Assembly (NCBI GenBank): GCA_017471185.1
Contig: JAFUVZ010000017.1
Span: forward strand, 1-53,153
DNA length: 53,153 nt
Source of the DNA: Bacteroidaceae bacterium
Lineage (GTDB): Bacteria > Bacteroidota > Bacteroidia > Bacteroidales > Bacteroidaceae
Direction: 5' to 3'
Positions within the stretch are counted from its first letter, which is position 1. Each line of letters begins with the position of its first letter. This document shows positions 36,951 through 46,197 of this stretch, piece after piece. A program made the position numbers and the translations under genes. Below the pieces are notes generated by a model. That model made no database searches, was not told where the DNA came from, and saw only the letters and a program-made list of their open reading frames with translations.

Positions 36951-36990
36951 AAAGGCAGGGTATCCGATAGATACTCTGCCTTTCTTCTTA
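36951..36990 (+). terminator. Terminator of gdhA
   Basis: 14-bp stem AAAGGCAGGGTATC (36951-36964) / GATACTCTGCCTTT (36970-36983) with one G-U, followed by CTTCTT. It can also serve the convergent nadD gene. Confidence 0.85.
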
Positions 36991-37003
36991 ATATCTGAGA
37001 AGC

Positions 37004-37597
37004 TCAGTCTTTACTTAATGCAGCCCACACTGCCGGATGCAAAAAGAAACGGACATCCTTATTCTCTTTCAGTGACTTACGTATAAAAGTTGAGGATATT
37101 TCAAACTGCGGAGCATTTACCAGATGTACGTTGACAGGCAGAGAACATTCGTCTAATGGATATCCTGGTCGAGGATACACGATAATCTGGTACTCCCTAA
37201 GCATACGCTCACCCTCATACCAATCCTTAAAATTAGGATAGTTATCTGCCCCCATAACCAAATAAAACTCATGTTGAGGATAGAACTCATGCAAGCGTAG
37301 TAAAGTATGATAAGTATAGCTTGGCTTGGGCATCGAGAATTCCACATCGCAGGCCTGAAAATGCGGATAACCTTCTATGGCAAGACTTACCAAACGCAAG
37401 CGTAGGTCATCATCCATAAGGTCCACCTGCTGTTTGAATGGATTGCGAGGACTGACCACAAACCACAGTTCATCAACTCCACCAAATTCGCACAGGTAAT
37501 TGGCAAGTGCAAGATGACCTATATGAATGGGGTTGAAGGAACCGAAATACAAAGCGACCTTCTTAACGTTGACCGTTGACCGTTGACCATTGACCAT
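37004..37597 (-). CDS. nadD: Nicotinate-nucleotide adenylyltransferase
   Basis: 197 residues from the ATG at 37597. The longest ORF starts 27 codons earlier, but that part overlaps the upstream gene. The nucleotidyltransferase motif is [28 protein letters not shown], the [16 protein letters not shown] strand and [11 protein letters not shown] (the ISSTxIR motif) follow. It adenylates nicotinate mononucleotide in NAD synthesis. The first 12-13 codons are encoded by heptanucleotide repeats (ATGGTCA twice, ACGGTCA twice), so the N-terminus before KKVALYFG is repeat-derived. It is last gene of the yicC-gmk-nadD operon. Confidence 0.92.
   Translation of the reverse strand: MVNGQRSTVNVKKVALYFGSFNPIHIGHLALANYLCEFGGVDELWFVVSPRNPFKQQVDLMDDDLRLRLVSLAIEGYPHFQACDVEFSMPKPSYTYHTLLRLHEFYPQHEFYLVMGADNYPNFKDWYEGERMLREYQIIVYPRPGYPLDECSLPVNVHLVNAPQFEISSTFIRKSLKENKDVRFFLHPAVWAALSKD
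37563..37597 (-). repeat. Heptanucleotide repeat forming the nadD start
   Basis: On the minus strand five heptamers read ATGGTCA, ATGGTCA, ACGGTCA, ACGGTCA, ACGTTAA. The first two each supply an ATG, in different frames; only the first is in frame with NadD. Gain or loss of one unit would alter which ATG is usable. Confidence 0.8.
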
Positions 37598-37617
37598 AGA
37601 AAGTTGAAAAACTTTTA

Positions 37618-37827
37618 TTATTCTAATTCTTGCTTGATGCGCCCCCAGAGTTTCCAATTGTTGAGGGCACTGAGACAAGCCACTACCACGAGCATGACTC
37701 CAAGATCATTTACTCCATAGTAAAAGAAGAACACTGCCATTACAGCAAAGCACACCATAGCAAATACATTGATGGCAAACAGTATCTTCACCACCTTCGT
37801 TGACAAATTTTTACCGCTGAAATCCAT
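37618..37827 (-). CDS. Small two-helix membrane protein (69 residues)
   Basis: After a short basic N-terminus ([14 protein letters not shown]) come two hydrophobic helices ([20 protein letters not shown], about 15-34, and [17 protein letters not shown], about 42-58) and a charged tail. It lies between gmk and nadD in the same direction. No recognised family and no known role. Confidence 0.68.
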   Translation of the reverse strand: MDFSGKNLSTKVVKILFAINVFAMVCFAVMAVFFFYYGVNDLGVMLVVVACLSALNNWKLWGRIKQELE

Positions 37828-37879
37828 CGTTAATTAACATTGAAGATTGAATATTAACAAGAAGCATATAAATAAGGGA

Positions 37880-38449
37880 CTAATCACTCAAGAAATCAGT
37901 AATGACTTTCAAAGCCTCAGCCTTAGCTGTCTCTAAATCATCATTAACCACCACTTTATCAAAATGACCAGCGAAACCCAGTTCAAATTCGGCACGAGCA
38001 ATGCGATCGTCAATTACCTCAGGCGCATCTGTGCCACGCTTCTCCAGACGGCGCCGCAGCTCTTCAATCGAGGGAGGCTGGATAAAAACACTCAAAGCTC
38101 TGTCACCATAATAGTTCTTGATATTGACTCCACCTTTTACATCTACATCAAAAACGACATTCTGTCCAGCCTCAGACTGTTTTTCCACTTGTGCTTTGAG
38201 TGTTCCGTAAAAGCGGTCAGGATACACTTCCTCATATTCAAGAAACTCATCATTGTCTATACGAAGCCTGAATTCCTCGGGAGTCAGGAAGAAATACTCC
38301 ACGCCATTTTGCTCTGTGCCACGAGGAGCACGGCTGGTGGCACTGATGGAGAACGACAGCTTCAGTTCCGGATGTTCTTCCAGCAGATAATTGATAATAG
38401 TGGATTTACCACTGCCACTTGGAGCGCTAAAGATAATCAGTTTTCCCAT
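37880..38449 (-). CDS. gmk: Guanylate kinase
   Basis: 189 residues from the ATG at 38449, which overlaps the yicC stop by one base (TGATG). A GTG one codon upstream is also in frame. P-loop SAPSGSGKST, GMP-binding SISATSRAPRGTEQNGVEYFFL and EYEEVYPDRFYGT, then FDVDVKGGVNIK and the lid segment RRRLEKRGTDAPEVIDDRIARA. It phosphorylates GMP to GDP. It is translationally coupled to yicC, a common arrangement. Confidence 0.95.
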   Translation of the reverse strand: MGKLIIFSAPSGSGKSTIINYLLEEHPELKLSFSISATSRAPRGTEQNGVEYFFLTPEEFRLRIDNDEFLEYEEVYPDRFYGTLKAQVEKQSEAGQNVVFDVDVKGGVNIKNYYGDRALSVFIQPPSIEELRRRLEKRGTDAPEVIDDRIARAEFELGFAGHFDKVVVNDDLETAKAEALKVITDFLSD

Positions 38450-39327
38450 CACATCACGTTTAATACCTGTTCCTTGATCTGTTCCAGTTCATCTTTCATC
38501 TGCACGACAATCTTCTGCATCTCAGCCTGGTTCGACTTACTACCCAGCGTATTGATCTCACGTCCCATTTCCTGAGCGATGAATCCAAGTTTCTTTCCTT
38601 GCCCAGGATTTCCCTCCATAGTAGAAATAAAATAGGCCAGGTGGTTAGAAAGGCGCTGCTTTTCCTCATTGATATCAAGTTTCTCAATATAATAAATGAG
38701 TTCCTGTTCCAAGCGGTTCTTATCATAATCAACCGGCAATTTTTCCAACGCATCAAGAATGCGCTCCTTAATTTTAGGCACACGCTCTTTTTCAAATTGT
38801 TCTACCGAAGCCAACAGATCTCCTATACGGCTTATATTCTGACGGAACTTCTTATCCAACGCTTCTCCTTCCTGCTTACGGAAATCCATTAAGTGCTCTA
38901 CAGCTTGCTGGATTCCTGTAAAAACCGCGTTCCACTCCTCGTCACTTAACTCTGCAGCATCATCTTTTGATGCCATCACTTCTGGCATACGCAACAAGGT
39001 AGTGAACCAATCCTGAGGAGCTGGAATACCTGTCGCCTGTACTACTTCGCTCAGACGCTGGTAGTATGCGGCCATCACCGCCTGATTAACTGGGACTGCC
39101 ACTTCTATAGAATCTTTTTTCTCAATCCAGAGAGAGAAATCCACTTTGCCACGTTCCAAACGTTGGGCTATGTAGGTACGGACCTGCATTTCCTTCTCAC
39201 GATAGACAGAAGCTATACGCGAAGAAAGGTCCATCGCCTTACTATTGAGAGACTTTACCTCAACATGCACTTTCTTATCGGGCAATTCGACAATCACCTT
39301 GCCATAACCCGTCATAGATAGAATCAT
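38449..39327 (-). CDS. yicC: YicC-family endoribonuclease
   Basis: 292 residues, full length for the family. The conserved N-terminus is MILSMTGYGK, then VEVKSLNSKAMDLSSRI. The DUF1732 C-terminal signature is RLSNHLAYFISTMEGNPGQGKKLGFIAQEMGREINTLGSKSNQAEM (about 225-270). YicC proteins are oligomeric RNases linked to RNA turnover (family knowledge). First gene of the yicC-gmk-nadD operon, divergent from tsaB. Confidence 0.93.
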   Translation of the reverse strand: MILSMTGYGKVIVELPDKKVHVEVKSLNSKAMDLSSRIASVYREKEMQVRTYIAQRLERGKVDFSLWIEKKDSIEVAVPVNQAVMAAYYQRLSEVVQATGIPAPQDWFTTLLRMPEVMASKDDAAELSDEEWNAVFTGIQQAVEHLMDFRKQEGEALDKKFRQNISRIGDLLASVEQFEKERVPKIKERILDALEKLPVDYDKNRLEQELIYYIEKLDINEEKQRLSNHLAYFISTMEGNPGQGKKLGFIAQEMGREINTLGSKSNQAEMQKIVVQMKDELEQIKEQVLNVM

Positions 39328-39362
39328 AATCTAAATCACACTTTTTTTAACCTAATCAGATG

Positions 39363-39370
39363 CAAAATTA
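39363..39370 (-). promoter_or_regulatory. -7 box of the yicC operon
   Basis: TAATTTTG on the minus strand, exact TAnnTTTG match, 36 bp before the yicC ATG. Confidence 0.5.
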
Positions 39371-39379
39371 GAAGAATAT

Positions 39380-39410
39380 TTTAAGATGTGGAAATAAAAG
39401 ACTAAATTTG
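39380..39410 (+). promoter_or_regulatory. Promoter of tsaB
   Basis: TTTA (39380-39383), 19 bp, TAAATTTG (39403-39410), the latter exact. It places the transcription start near 39415 and so supports the ATG at 39441 over a TTG at 39408. Confidence 0.6.
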
Positions 39411-39440
39411 TTGGCTGAAATAGAAAAGTATTCTGAAAAC

Positions 39441-40136
39441 ATGTCATGTATCTTACATATTGAGACATCCACTGAAGTGTGTTCCGTTGCAGTGAGTGAC
39501 GATGGTCGTAACATCTGGCACGAGGAGAACTACAGTGGTCCTAACCATAATACCCAATTGGGGATCTATGTAAACGAAGCCCTGTCGTTTATTGAAAGCC
39601 ACGCCATCCCACTTGATGCAGTGGCTGTCAGTTGTGGCCCTGGCTCTTACACAGGCTTGCGCATCGGGGTGTCAATGGCCAAAGGCGTATGTTACGGCAG
39701 AGGTGTAAAGCTAATAGCTATCCCTACACTGAAGGTAATGTGCGTTCCGGTTCTGCTTAGACAGGAGTTAGAAGAAGACGCATTGCTCTGTCCCATGATT
39801 GACGCAAGAAGAATGGAGGTATATGCAGCCGTCTATGATCGTGCGCTTAGACCTGTCCGTGACACACAGGCAGACATTGTTGACACCAACACCTACAAAG
39901 AATTCTTAGACGCTCACCCCGTCTATTTCTTTGGCAATGGAGCTGACAAATGTAAGGATTTTCTACAGGCCCATCCGAACGCTCATTTTATTGACAACAT
40001 TCATCCTGTAGCAAAATGGATGTTTCCATTATCAGAGAAAGCCATCGCAGAAGAAGATTTTAAAGATGTGGCTTATTTCGAGCCTTTCTATTTGAAAGAG
40101 TTTGTTGCTACTGTAGCGAAAAACCCTTTAAGATAA
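39441..40136 (+). CDS. tsaB: tRNA threonylcarbamoyladenosine biosynthesis protein TsaB
   Basis: 231 residues from the ATG at 39441. The ASKHA-fold landmarks are ILHIETSTEVCSVAVSDDG, AVSCGPGSYTGLRIGVSMAKG and MIDARRMEVYAAVYD. TsaB is the dimerisation partner of TsaD in making the t6A modification of ANN-decoding tRNAs. It lacks the metal-binding site of TsaD, as expected. A heptanucleotide tract begins at its stop codon. Confidence 0.93.
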   Translation: MSCILHIETSTEVCSVAVSDDGRNIWHEENYSGPNHNTQLGIYVNEALSFIESHAIPLDAVAVSCGPGSYTGLRIGVSMAKGVCYGRGVKLIAIPTLKVMCVPVLLRQELEEDALLCPMIDARRMEVYAAVYDRALRPVRDTQADIVDTNTYKEFLDAHPVYFFGNGADKCKDFLQAHPNAHFIDNIHPVAKWMFPLSEKAIAEEDFKDVAYFEPFYLKEFVATVAKNPLR

Positions 40137-40180
40137 TGGATAATGGATAATGGAGAATGAATAATGAATAATGAAATAAA
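40133..40180 (+). repeat. Heptanucleotide repeat tract (ATGGATA/ATGAATA)
   Basis: About six heptamers (ATGGATA twice, ATGGAGA, ATGAATA twice, ATGAAAT) fill the gap between the tsaB stop and the DUF4290 ATG at 40189. Each unit contains an ATG in a rotating frame. Confidence 0.85.
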
Positions 40181-40188
40181 TAATTTAT

Positions 40189-40818
40189 ATGCAGTATAAT
40201 ACACAACAAAAGAAAATGGCCCTGCCTGAGTATGGCCGAAGTGTCCAAAATATGGTGGACTATGCAGTTACTATCGAAGACCGTGCGGAAAGGCAATGGT
40301 GCGCTGAGACAATAGTGCACATTATGGAAGGAATGTTTCCAAATTTGAAGAACATTCCTGATTTCGAACACAAGCTGTGGGATCATCTGGCAATCATGTC
40401 TGACTTCAAACTGGACATTGACTATCCATTTGAAGTTGTGAAGCCAGAGAGTCTGGAATTGAAGCCAGATCCAATACCAGAGAACACTAAGCGGATGAAA
40501 TACCGTCATTACGGGCGCCTATTAGAGAATCTGATTGCCAAGGCTTGTGAGTTTGAAGACGGAATGGAGAAGGACAATCTGGTGGCTTTGATTTGCAATC
40601 ACATGCGTAAGGACTACATCACTTGGAATAAAGATTCTATTGATGAAAATAAAATAGCTGATGACCTTTACGAACTGTCTGAAGGCAAGTTACACCTGAC
40701 AGATGAAATACTGGATCTTATGGCAGAACGCATAGAGAAGAACTATCGCAGTAAGCTGCCAGTTCAACGCAACAACACCAGCCAAAAGCAAAACATGAAG
40801 AATAATAAGAAAAGATAA
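40189..40818 (+). CDS. DUF4290 protein
   Basis: 209 residues, soluble, mostly helical. The family start is MALPEYGRSVQNMVDYA (from residue 10) with WCAETIVHIMEGMFPNLKN, DFEHKLWDHLAIMSDFKLDIDYPFEVV, YRHYGRLLENLI and ALICNHMRKDYITWNKDSI. The tail (about 190-209) is Gln/Asn/Lys-rich. It is conserved in Bacteroidota immediately upstream of murA and here is separated from it by 2 bp. The function is not established. Confidence 0.88.
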   Translation: MQYNTQQKKMALPEYGRSVQNMVDYAVTIEDRAERQWCAETIVHIMEGMFPNLKNIPDFEHKLWDHLAIMSDFKLDIDYPFEVVKPESLELKPDPIPENTKRMKYRHYGRLLENLIAKACEFEDGMEKDNLVALICNHMRKDYITWNKDSIDENKIADDLYELSEGKLHLTDEILDLMAERIEKNYRSKLPVQRNNTSQKQNMKNNKKR

Positions 40819-40820
40819 GT

Positions 40821-42125
40821 ATGGCTTCATTTGTAATAGAAGGCGGGCATAGACTTGAAGGAGATATTTATCCTCAAGGAGCTAAGAACGAGGTGCTACA
40901 AATCATCTGCGCCACATTATTGACTGCAGAAGAAGTGACAGTTCATCGTGTCCCTGATATTCTGGATGTAAACAACTTGATTCAGCTGATGCGTGACATG
41001 GGGTCTATCGTCAAGAAAGTAGGAATCGATTCTTATAGCTTTCAAGCCGCTAATATTGACCTGAACTATCTGCAAAGCGATGAATTCGTAAAACGAAGCG
41101 CATCCCTCCGCGGAAGCATCATGCTGGTGGGACCGATGGTGGCACGATTTGGCAAGGCATTCACGCCTAAACCTGGTGGAGACAAGATTGGCAGACGCAG
41201 ACTGGACACCCACTTTATTGGAATCCAGAATCTTGGAGCAGAGTTCTCATATAATGGCAACCAACGGACTTATGAGATTACCGCCAACAAACTGAGAGGT
41301 ACTTATATGCTGCTGGATGAGGCATCGGTAACAGGTACAGCCAACATCGTAATGGCTGCAGTTTTGGCTGAAGGCACCACCACTATTTATAATGCAGCGT
41401 GCGAGCCATATATCCAGCAGCTATGTCACATGCTGAACAGTATGGGAGCGCATATTAGCGGCATTGCCTCAAACTTACTGACCATTCAGGGCGTTAAAGA
41501 GCTTCACGGAACAGAACATACTGTTCTGCCAGACATGATAGAGGTTGGTAGTTTCATCGGCATGGCTGCTATGACACAAAGTAACCTTACCATAAAAAAT
41601 GTGTCATACGAGAACTTGGGTATCATTCCAAATAGTTTCAGCCGTTTAGGTATCCATCTTGAGCAACGAGGTGATGACATATTCGTGCCTGCACAGGAGA
41701 GCTATCAGATTGAATCTTTCATGGATGGCTCAATTATGACCATCGCTGACGCTCCTTGGCCAGGACTTACACCCGACTTACTAAGCGTGATGTTAGTGGT
41801 AGCCACTCAAGCTAAAGGCAGTGTGCTGATACACCAGAAGATGTTTGAGAGCCGACTGTTCTTCGTAGATAAGTTGATCGACATGGGTGCCCAGATTATC
41901 TTGTGTGACCCACATAGGGCTGTCGTCATAGGGCATAATCGACAGATGCATCTGAGAGGTGGCAATATGACTTCACCTGATATCCGCGCTGGCATCGCCT
42001 TGCTGATAGCTGCGATGAGTGCGGACGGCATCAGCCGCATACATAATATCGAACAGATTGACCGTGGTTATCAGGACATTGAAGGCCGCTTGAATGCGTT
42101 AGGAGCGAGAATCACGAGAATATGA
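40821..42125 (+). CDS. murA: UDP-N-acetylglucosamine 1-carboxyvinyltransferase with Asp active site
   Basis: 434 residues. Substrate residues K22/N23 are in [10 protein letters not shown]. The catalytic loop reads [14 protein letters not shown], so the Cys alkylated by fosfomycin in E. coli (C115) is Asp (D121), a natural resistance form known from Mycobacterium and Bacteroidota. The six-fold repeated inside-out barrel is complete ([44 protein letters not shown]). It transfers enolpyruvate to UDP-GlcNAc, the first committed step of peptidoglycan synthesis. The stop overlaps rimM by 4 bp. Confidence 0.95.
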   Translation: MASFVIEGGHRLEGDIYPQGAKNEVLQIICATLLTAEEVTVHRVPDILDVNNLIQLMRDMGSIVKKVGIDSYSFQAANIDLNYLQSDEFVKRSASLRGSIMLVGPMVARFGKAFTPKPGGDKIGRRRLDTHFIGIQNLGAEFSYNGNQRTYEITANKLRGTYMLLDEASVTGTANIVMAAVLAEGTTTIYNAACEPYIQQLCHMLNSMGAHISGIASNLLTIQGVKELHGTEHTVLPDMIEVGSFIGMAAMTQSNLTIKNVSYENLGIIPNSFSRLGIHLEQRGDDIFVPAQESYQIESFMDGSIMTIADAPWPGLTPDLLSVMLVVATQAKGSVLIHQKMFESRLFFVDKLIDMGAQIILCDPHRAVVIGHNRQMHLRGGNMTSPDIRAGIALLIAAMSADGISRIHNIEQIDRGYQDIEGRLNALGARITRI

Positions 42126-42640
42126 TTAAGGAAGAAGAAGTATATAAAATCGGTATCATCAATAAGCCACACGGTATTCATGGAGAGTTGTCATTTACTT
42201 TTGATGACGACATATTCGACCGCGTGGACGCTGATTACATTGTATGTCTGATGGATGGCATCCTGGTACCATTCTTCATTGAGAGCTATCGTTTCCGCAG
42301 TGATTCTTCCGCACTCATCAAGTTGGAAGGAGTGGATAACGAGCAACAGGCCAGGAGATTTACCAATACAGAGGTCTTTTTTCCCAAGAAACACGCAGAG
42401 GGAACGGAAGATGAAGATTTGACATGGGCCTACTTCACTGGTTTTATCATAAAAGATGTAAAAGAAGGTAAGATCGGCAAGGTAACTGATGTAGATGATT
42501 CGACAATCAACACGTTGTTTGTGGTAGATCGAGACGGAAAAGAATTGCTGATACCTGCCCAAGAGGATTTCATCGTGAATCTGGACAGGGAAGCCCGAAT
42601 CATTACAATGGATTTACCATCAGGCCTTATAGAAGATTGA
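42122..42640 (+). CDS. rimM: Ribosome maturation factor RimM
   Basis: 172 residues. N-terminal RimM beta-barrel ([46 protein letters not shown]) and C-terminal PRC-barrel ([52 protein letters not shown]). It binds S19 in 30S subunit assembly. Coupled to murA by a 4-bp overlap. Confidence 0.94.
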   Translation: MIKEEEVYKIGIINKPHGIHGELSFTFDDDIFDRVDADYIVCLMDGILVPFFIESYRFRSDSSALIKLEGVDNEQQARRFTNTEVFFPKKHAEGTEDEDLTWAYFTGFIIKDVKEGKIGKVTDVDDSTINTLFVVDRDGKELLIPAQEDFIVNLDREARIITMDLPSGLIED

Positions 42641-42645
42641 AGATT

Positions 42646-43797
42646 ATGCAAAAGAAGAGAATCGCCATATTAGGATCAACGGGATCTATCGGTACCCAGG
42701 CCCTTGAAGTTATAGAGGAGCATAGCGACCTCTATGAAGCATACATCCTTACAGCCAACAACCAAGTTGACAAGCTGATAGAACAGGCAAGGAAATTCCA
42801 GCCTGAGGCTGTGGTTATTGCCAATGAGACCCATTATGATAAGCTGAAAAATGCCTTGTCAGACCTGCCTATCAAAATATATGCCGGAGCTAAAGCCCTG
42901 GAGGAAATAGTACAAGATTCACAAGTTGATATTGTGCTTACTGCACTGGTGGGTTTCTCAGGCTTACGTCCTACTATCAGTGCCATCCGTGCTAAAAAGC
43001 CTATCGCACTGGCAAATAAGGAAACGATGGTGGTGGCTGGCGAACTTATAAACCAGCTTTGCGATGAATACCGTGTACCTTTATTACCAGTGGATTCAGA
43101 GCATTCCGCTATTTTTCAAAGTTTGCAAGGCAATGAATATAACCGCATTGAGAAGATATTGCTCACTGCTTCAGGTGGCCCATTCCGCACATTCAGCCAT
43201 GAAATGCTGAAGACGGTCACGAAAGAACAGGCGTTGAAACATCCTAACTGGAGCATGGGAGCCAAGATTACTATCGACTCTGCGTCAATGATGAACAAAG
43301 GGTTTGAGGTGATGGAGGCGCGCTGGCTTTTCCGTGTGAACCCAGCGCAAATTGAGGTACTGGTCCATCCGCAGAGTATCATTCACTCTGCTGTTCAATA
43401 TGAAGATGGTGCCATTATCGCACAAATGGGTATGCCTGACATGCGTGTTCCTATCCAATACGCATTCTCATACCCCTTGCGGCTCCACTCTTCATTTCCT
43501 CGAATTGATTTCAACATGTGCAGTCAGCTCACGTTTGAGAAGCCTGATACTGACAAGTTCCGCAATTTAGCTCTGGCATATGAGGCGATTCGGCGAGGTG
43601 GCAACATGCCTTGCATCGTGAATGCAGCTAATGAGATTGTGAACGCCGGATTCCTCCGTGATCAGATTTCGTTCTTAGGCATGAGTGATGTGATAGAACA
43701 AACCATGCAGCGTGCCACTTTTATTGCAAAGCCTACTTTGGATGATTATATGGAGACTGATGCAGAGGCAAGACGAATTGCAAAAGAACTATTCTAA
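42646..43797 (+). CDS. dxr: 1-deoxy-D-xylulose 5-phosphate reductoisomerase
   Basis: 383 residues from the ATG at 42646; an in-frame TTG at 42637 is less likely. NADPH-binding AILGSTGSIGTQALEV, then VLTALVGFSGLRPTISAI, KPIALANKETMVVAGEL, metal-binding LPVDSEHSAIFQ, GGPFRTF, KHPNWSMGAKITIDSASMMNKGFEVMEA and the C-terminal helical domain. It is the first committed step of the MEP isoprenoid pathway, and the target of fosmidomycin. Confidence 0.95.
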   Translation: MQKKRIAILGSTGSIGTQALEVIEEHSDLYEAYILTANNQVDKLIEQARKFQPEAVVIANETHYDKLKNALSDLPIKIYAGAKALEEIVQDSQVDIVLTALVGFSGLRPTISAIRAKKPIALANKETMVVAGELINQLCDEYRVPLLPVDSEHSAIFQSLQGNEYNRIEKILLTASGGPFRTFSHEMLKTVTKEQALKHPNWSMGAKITIDSASMMNKGFEVMEARWLFRVNPAQIEVLVHPQSIIHSAVQYEDGAIIAQMGMPDMRVPIQYAFSYPLRLHSSFPRIDFNMCSQLTFEKPDTDKFRNLALAYEAIRRGGNMPCIVNAANEIVNAGFLRDQISFLGMSDVIEQTMQRATFIAKPTLDDYMETDAEARRIAKELF

Positions 43798-43839
43798 TGG
43801 AGCATGAATTGAGCATAATCTAACTTAATAATAATTATC

Positions 43840-46197
43840 ATGAACAAGAAACTGATTGTTTTAGCAGCAGCCGCATTGGCTATCGGCACAGCTCAGGCAC
43901 AGACGCCGAAGCTGAATGCCAACAATGTGGACGAAGTGCTGAAGGCTTTGACTCTGGAAGAGAAAGCCGACTTGATTGTAGGTGCTGGCTGGGGAAGCAT
44001 GACTGCGGGAGCTATGACAGCTTCATCTGAAGTATTGGTGCCTGGAGCAGCCGGCACAACCAACCCTGTCGCTCGTCTGGGTATCCCTGCTACCGTCCTC
44101 TCCGATGGTCCTGCAGGTGTGCGTATCAGCCCTACCCGTAGGGGAACAGACAAGACATTCTACGCTACAGGTTTCCCTGTAGGGACTTCTTTGGCCAGCA
44201 CTTGGAACACCGAACTGGTAGAACAGGTTGGTAAGGCTATGGGTAACGAGGTATTGGAATATGGTATCGACGTATTGCTTGCTCCAGGTATGAACATTCA
44301 CCGTAATCCGCTGAACGGACGTAACTTCGAGTACTATTCAGAGGATCCATTCCTGACAGGTAAGATTGCTACAGCTTATACCAAAGGTATCCAAAGTAAC
44401 GGTGTAGGTGTGAGCATCAAGCACTTTGCCGCTAACTCACAGGAGACTAACCGTATGGGCGTTGATTCACGCGTAAACCAACGTGCTCTGCGTGAGATCT
44501 ATCTTAAGGCATTCGAGATGGTGGTAAAGGATGCTGACCCATGGACAATCATGTCTTCTTACAACCGTCTGAACGGTCCTTTCACTCAGGAGAACCGCGA
44601 ATTGCTGACTGACCTGATCAGAACCGAGTGGGGCTTCAAGGGAATCGTGATGACCGACTGGACAATGGTTCGCAACATCGCTGCTCAGGTTCATGCGGGT
44701 AATGACTTGATGGAGCCGGGTATGCCTCAGCAGAAGACTGACCTCATCAAGGCTGTCAACGAGGGTAAGTTAAGCATGGAAGATGTAGATGTTTGCGTAA
44801 AGAGAATCTTAGAGTTCATCGTACGTACTCCTCGTTTCAAAGGCTACAAATATAGCGACGCACCCGACCTCAAGGCTCATGCACAGGTTACCCGTAATTC
44901 CGCTGCAGAAGGCATGATATTGCTGAAGAACGAAGGCAACACCCTGCCTATCAAGGATGCCAAGAAGGTGGCTCTGTTTGGTATCACCTCTTATAACTTT
45001 ATTGCAGGTGGCACTGGTTCCGGTAATGTGAACAAGGCCTATACCATCGATATGCTGACTGGTCTGAAGGCTGCTGGCTACGAAGTAAATGATGAGCTGA
45101 AAAACTTTTATGAGACATACACCGCTTATGAAAAGGCACGCCAGACAGCTGCCCGCCCTGTTCGCGGAGGCATGATGGGTATGCTGAGTTTAGGCGATGC
45201 TGCTTTAACAGAAATTCCTGTAGAGCGTGCCATCATCGACAAGCAGGTAGCTGCTAATGATATCGCTATCGTTACCATTGGCCGTAATGCAGGTGAAGGT
45301 GGCGACCGTAATGTTCCAAACGACTTTAACCTTTCAGAAGTAGAGCGCCAGTTGCTCAATGATGTTACCGAAGCCTTCCACCTGGCAGGTAAGAAAGTGG
45401 TTGTCGTCCTGAATATCGGCGGTGAGATTGAGTCTGCATCTTGGAAAAACCTGCCAGACGCTATCCTGCTGGCTTGGCAGCCCGGTCAGGAAGGTGGCTA
45501 TTCTGTAGCCGATATCCTGAGTGGCAAGGTTACTCCTTCTGGCAAGCTCACCATGACTTGGATTAACAATTATATGGATGACCTGTCTTCAAGGAACTTC
45601 CCATACGACCAGAAGAATGACGGCATGATGGGCATGGGTGCAGCTTTGGGCGGTATGCAGCGTGAGCAGAAGAACGTGACATACTCTAACTTCGAGGAAG
45701 GCATTTGGGTAGGTTATCGCTACTACAATACCGTAGGTAAAGAAGTCTCTTATCCGTTCGGCTTTGGTTTGAGCTACACTACCTTTGCATATAGCGCACC
45801 AAAGGTAACTCCTACAAAAGACGGTTTCCGTGCTACCGTAACCGTGAAGAATACGGGCAAGGTGGCTGGTAAAGAAGTGGTTGAGCTATACGTATCCGCT
45901 CCAGCAGGCAACCTTGTGAAACCTGAGCAGGAACTGAAGGGCTTCGCTAAGACTAAGGAACTGCAGCCTGGTGAGAGCCAGACATTGACAATTGACGTTG
46001 ACCTCTACACCTTGGCTTCGTTCAACGACACCGCTGACCAGTGGGAAACCGCAGCAGGCAACTATACCGTGAAATTCGGTGCCAGTGTGGAAGACATCCG
46101 TTGCACCGCACCTTTCAAACTGTCTAAGGAGCAGACTTGGAAAGCACTGGATATCCTGAAACCTGAGAAGGAAATCAAAGAGATTGCTGTCAAGTAA
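43840..46197 (+). CDS. GH3 beta-glucosidase, secreted, with FnIII-like domain
   Basis: 785 residues with a cleavable signal peptide (about 1-21, GTAQAQ). Barrel: PATVLSDGPAGVRISP, GIDVLLAPGMNIHRNPLNGR, NFEYYSEDPFLTGKIA, IKHFAANSQETNRM (K194, H195) and the nucleophile D273 in GIVMTDWTMV. The alpha/beta sandwich carries VALFGITSYNFIAGGTGSGNV and the acid-bearing IGRNAGEGGDR. A C-terminal FnIII-like domain (about 655-765) includes SYPFGFGLSYTTF and VKNTGKVAGKEVVELYV. It is the third GH3 of the window, of a different subgroup from the lipoprotein ones. No promoter box is clear, so read-through from dxr is possible. The AGCS symporter starts at the very next base after its stop. Confidence 0.92.
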   Translation: MNKKLIVLAAAALAIGTAQAQTPKLNANNVDEVLKALTLEEKADLIVGAGWGSMTAGAMTASSEVLVPGAAGTTNPVARLGIPATVLSDGPAGVRISPTRRGTDKTFYATGFPVGTSLASTWNTELVEQVGKAMGNEVLEYGIDVLLAPGMNIHRNPLNGRNFEYYSEDPFLTGKIATAYTKGIQSNGVGVSIKHFAANSQETNRMGVDSRVNQRALREIYLKAFEMVVKDADPWTIMSSYNRLNGPFTQENRELLTDLIRTEWGFKGIVMTDWTMVRNIAAQVHAGNDLMEPGMPQQKTDLIKAVNEGKLSMEDVDVCVKRILEFIVRTPRFKGYKYSDAPDLKAHAQVTRNSAAEGMILLKNEGNTLPIKDAKKVALFGITSYNFIAGGTGSGNVNKAYTIDMLTGLKAAGYEVNDELKNFYETYTAYEKARQTAARPVRGGMMGMLSLGDAALTEIPVERAIIDKQVAANDIAIVTIGRNAGEGGDRNVPNDFNLSEVERQLLNDVTEAFHLAGKKVVVVLNIGGEIESASWKNLPDAILLAWQPGQEGGYSVADILSGKVTPSGKLTMTWINNYMDDLSSRNFPYDQKNDGMMGMGAALGGMQREQKNVTYSNFEEGIWVGYRYYNTVGKEVSYPFGFGLSYTTFAYSAPKVTPTKDGFRATVTVKNTGKVAGKEVVELYVSAPAGNLVKPEQELKGFAKTKELQPGESQTLTIDVDLYTLASFNDTADQWETAAGNYTVKFGASVEDIRCTAPFKLSKEQTWKALDILKPEKEIKEIAVK

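Noticed and set aside
37598-37678. 27-codon N-terminal extension of NadD
   Set aside because: It overlaps the upstream small membrane-protein gene and precedes the normal NadD nucleotide-binding start by too much.
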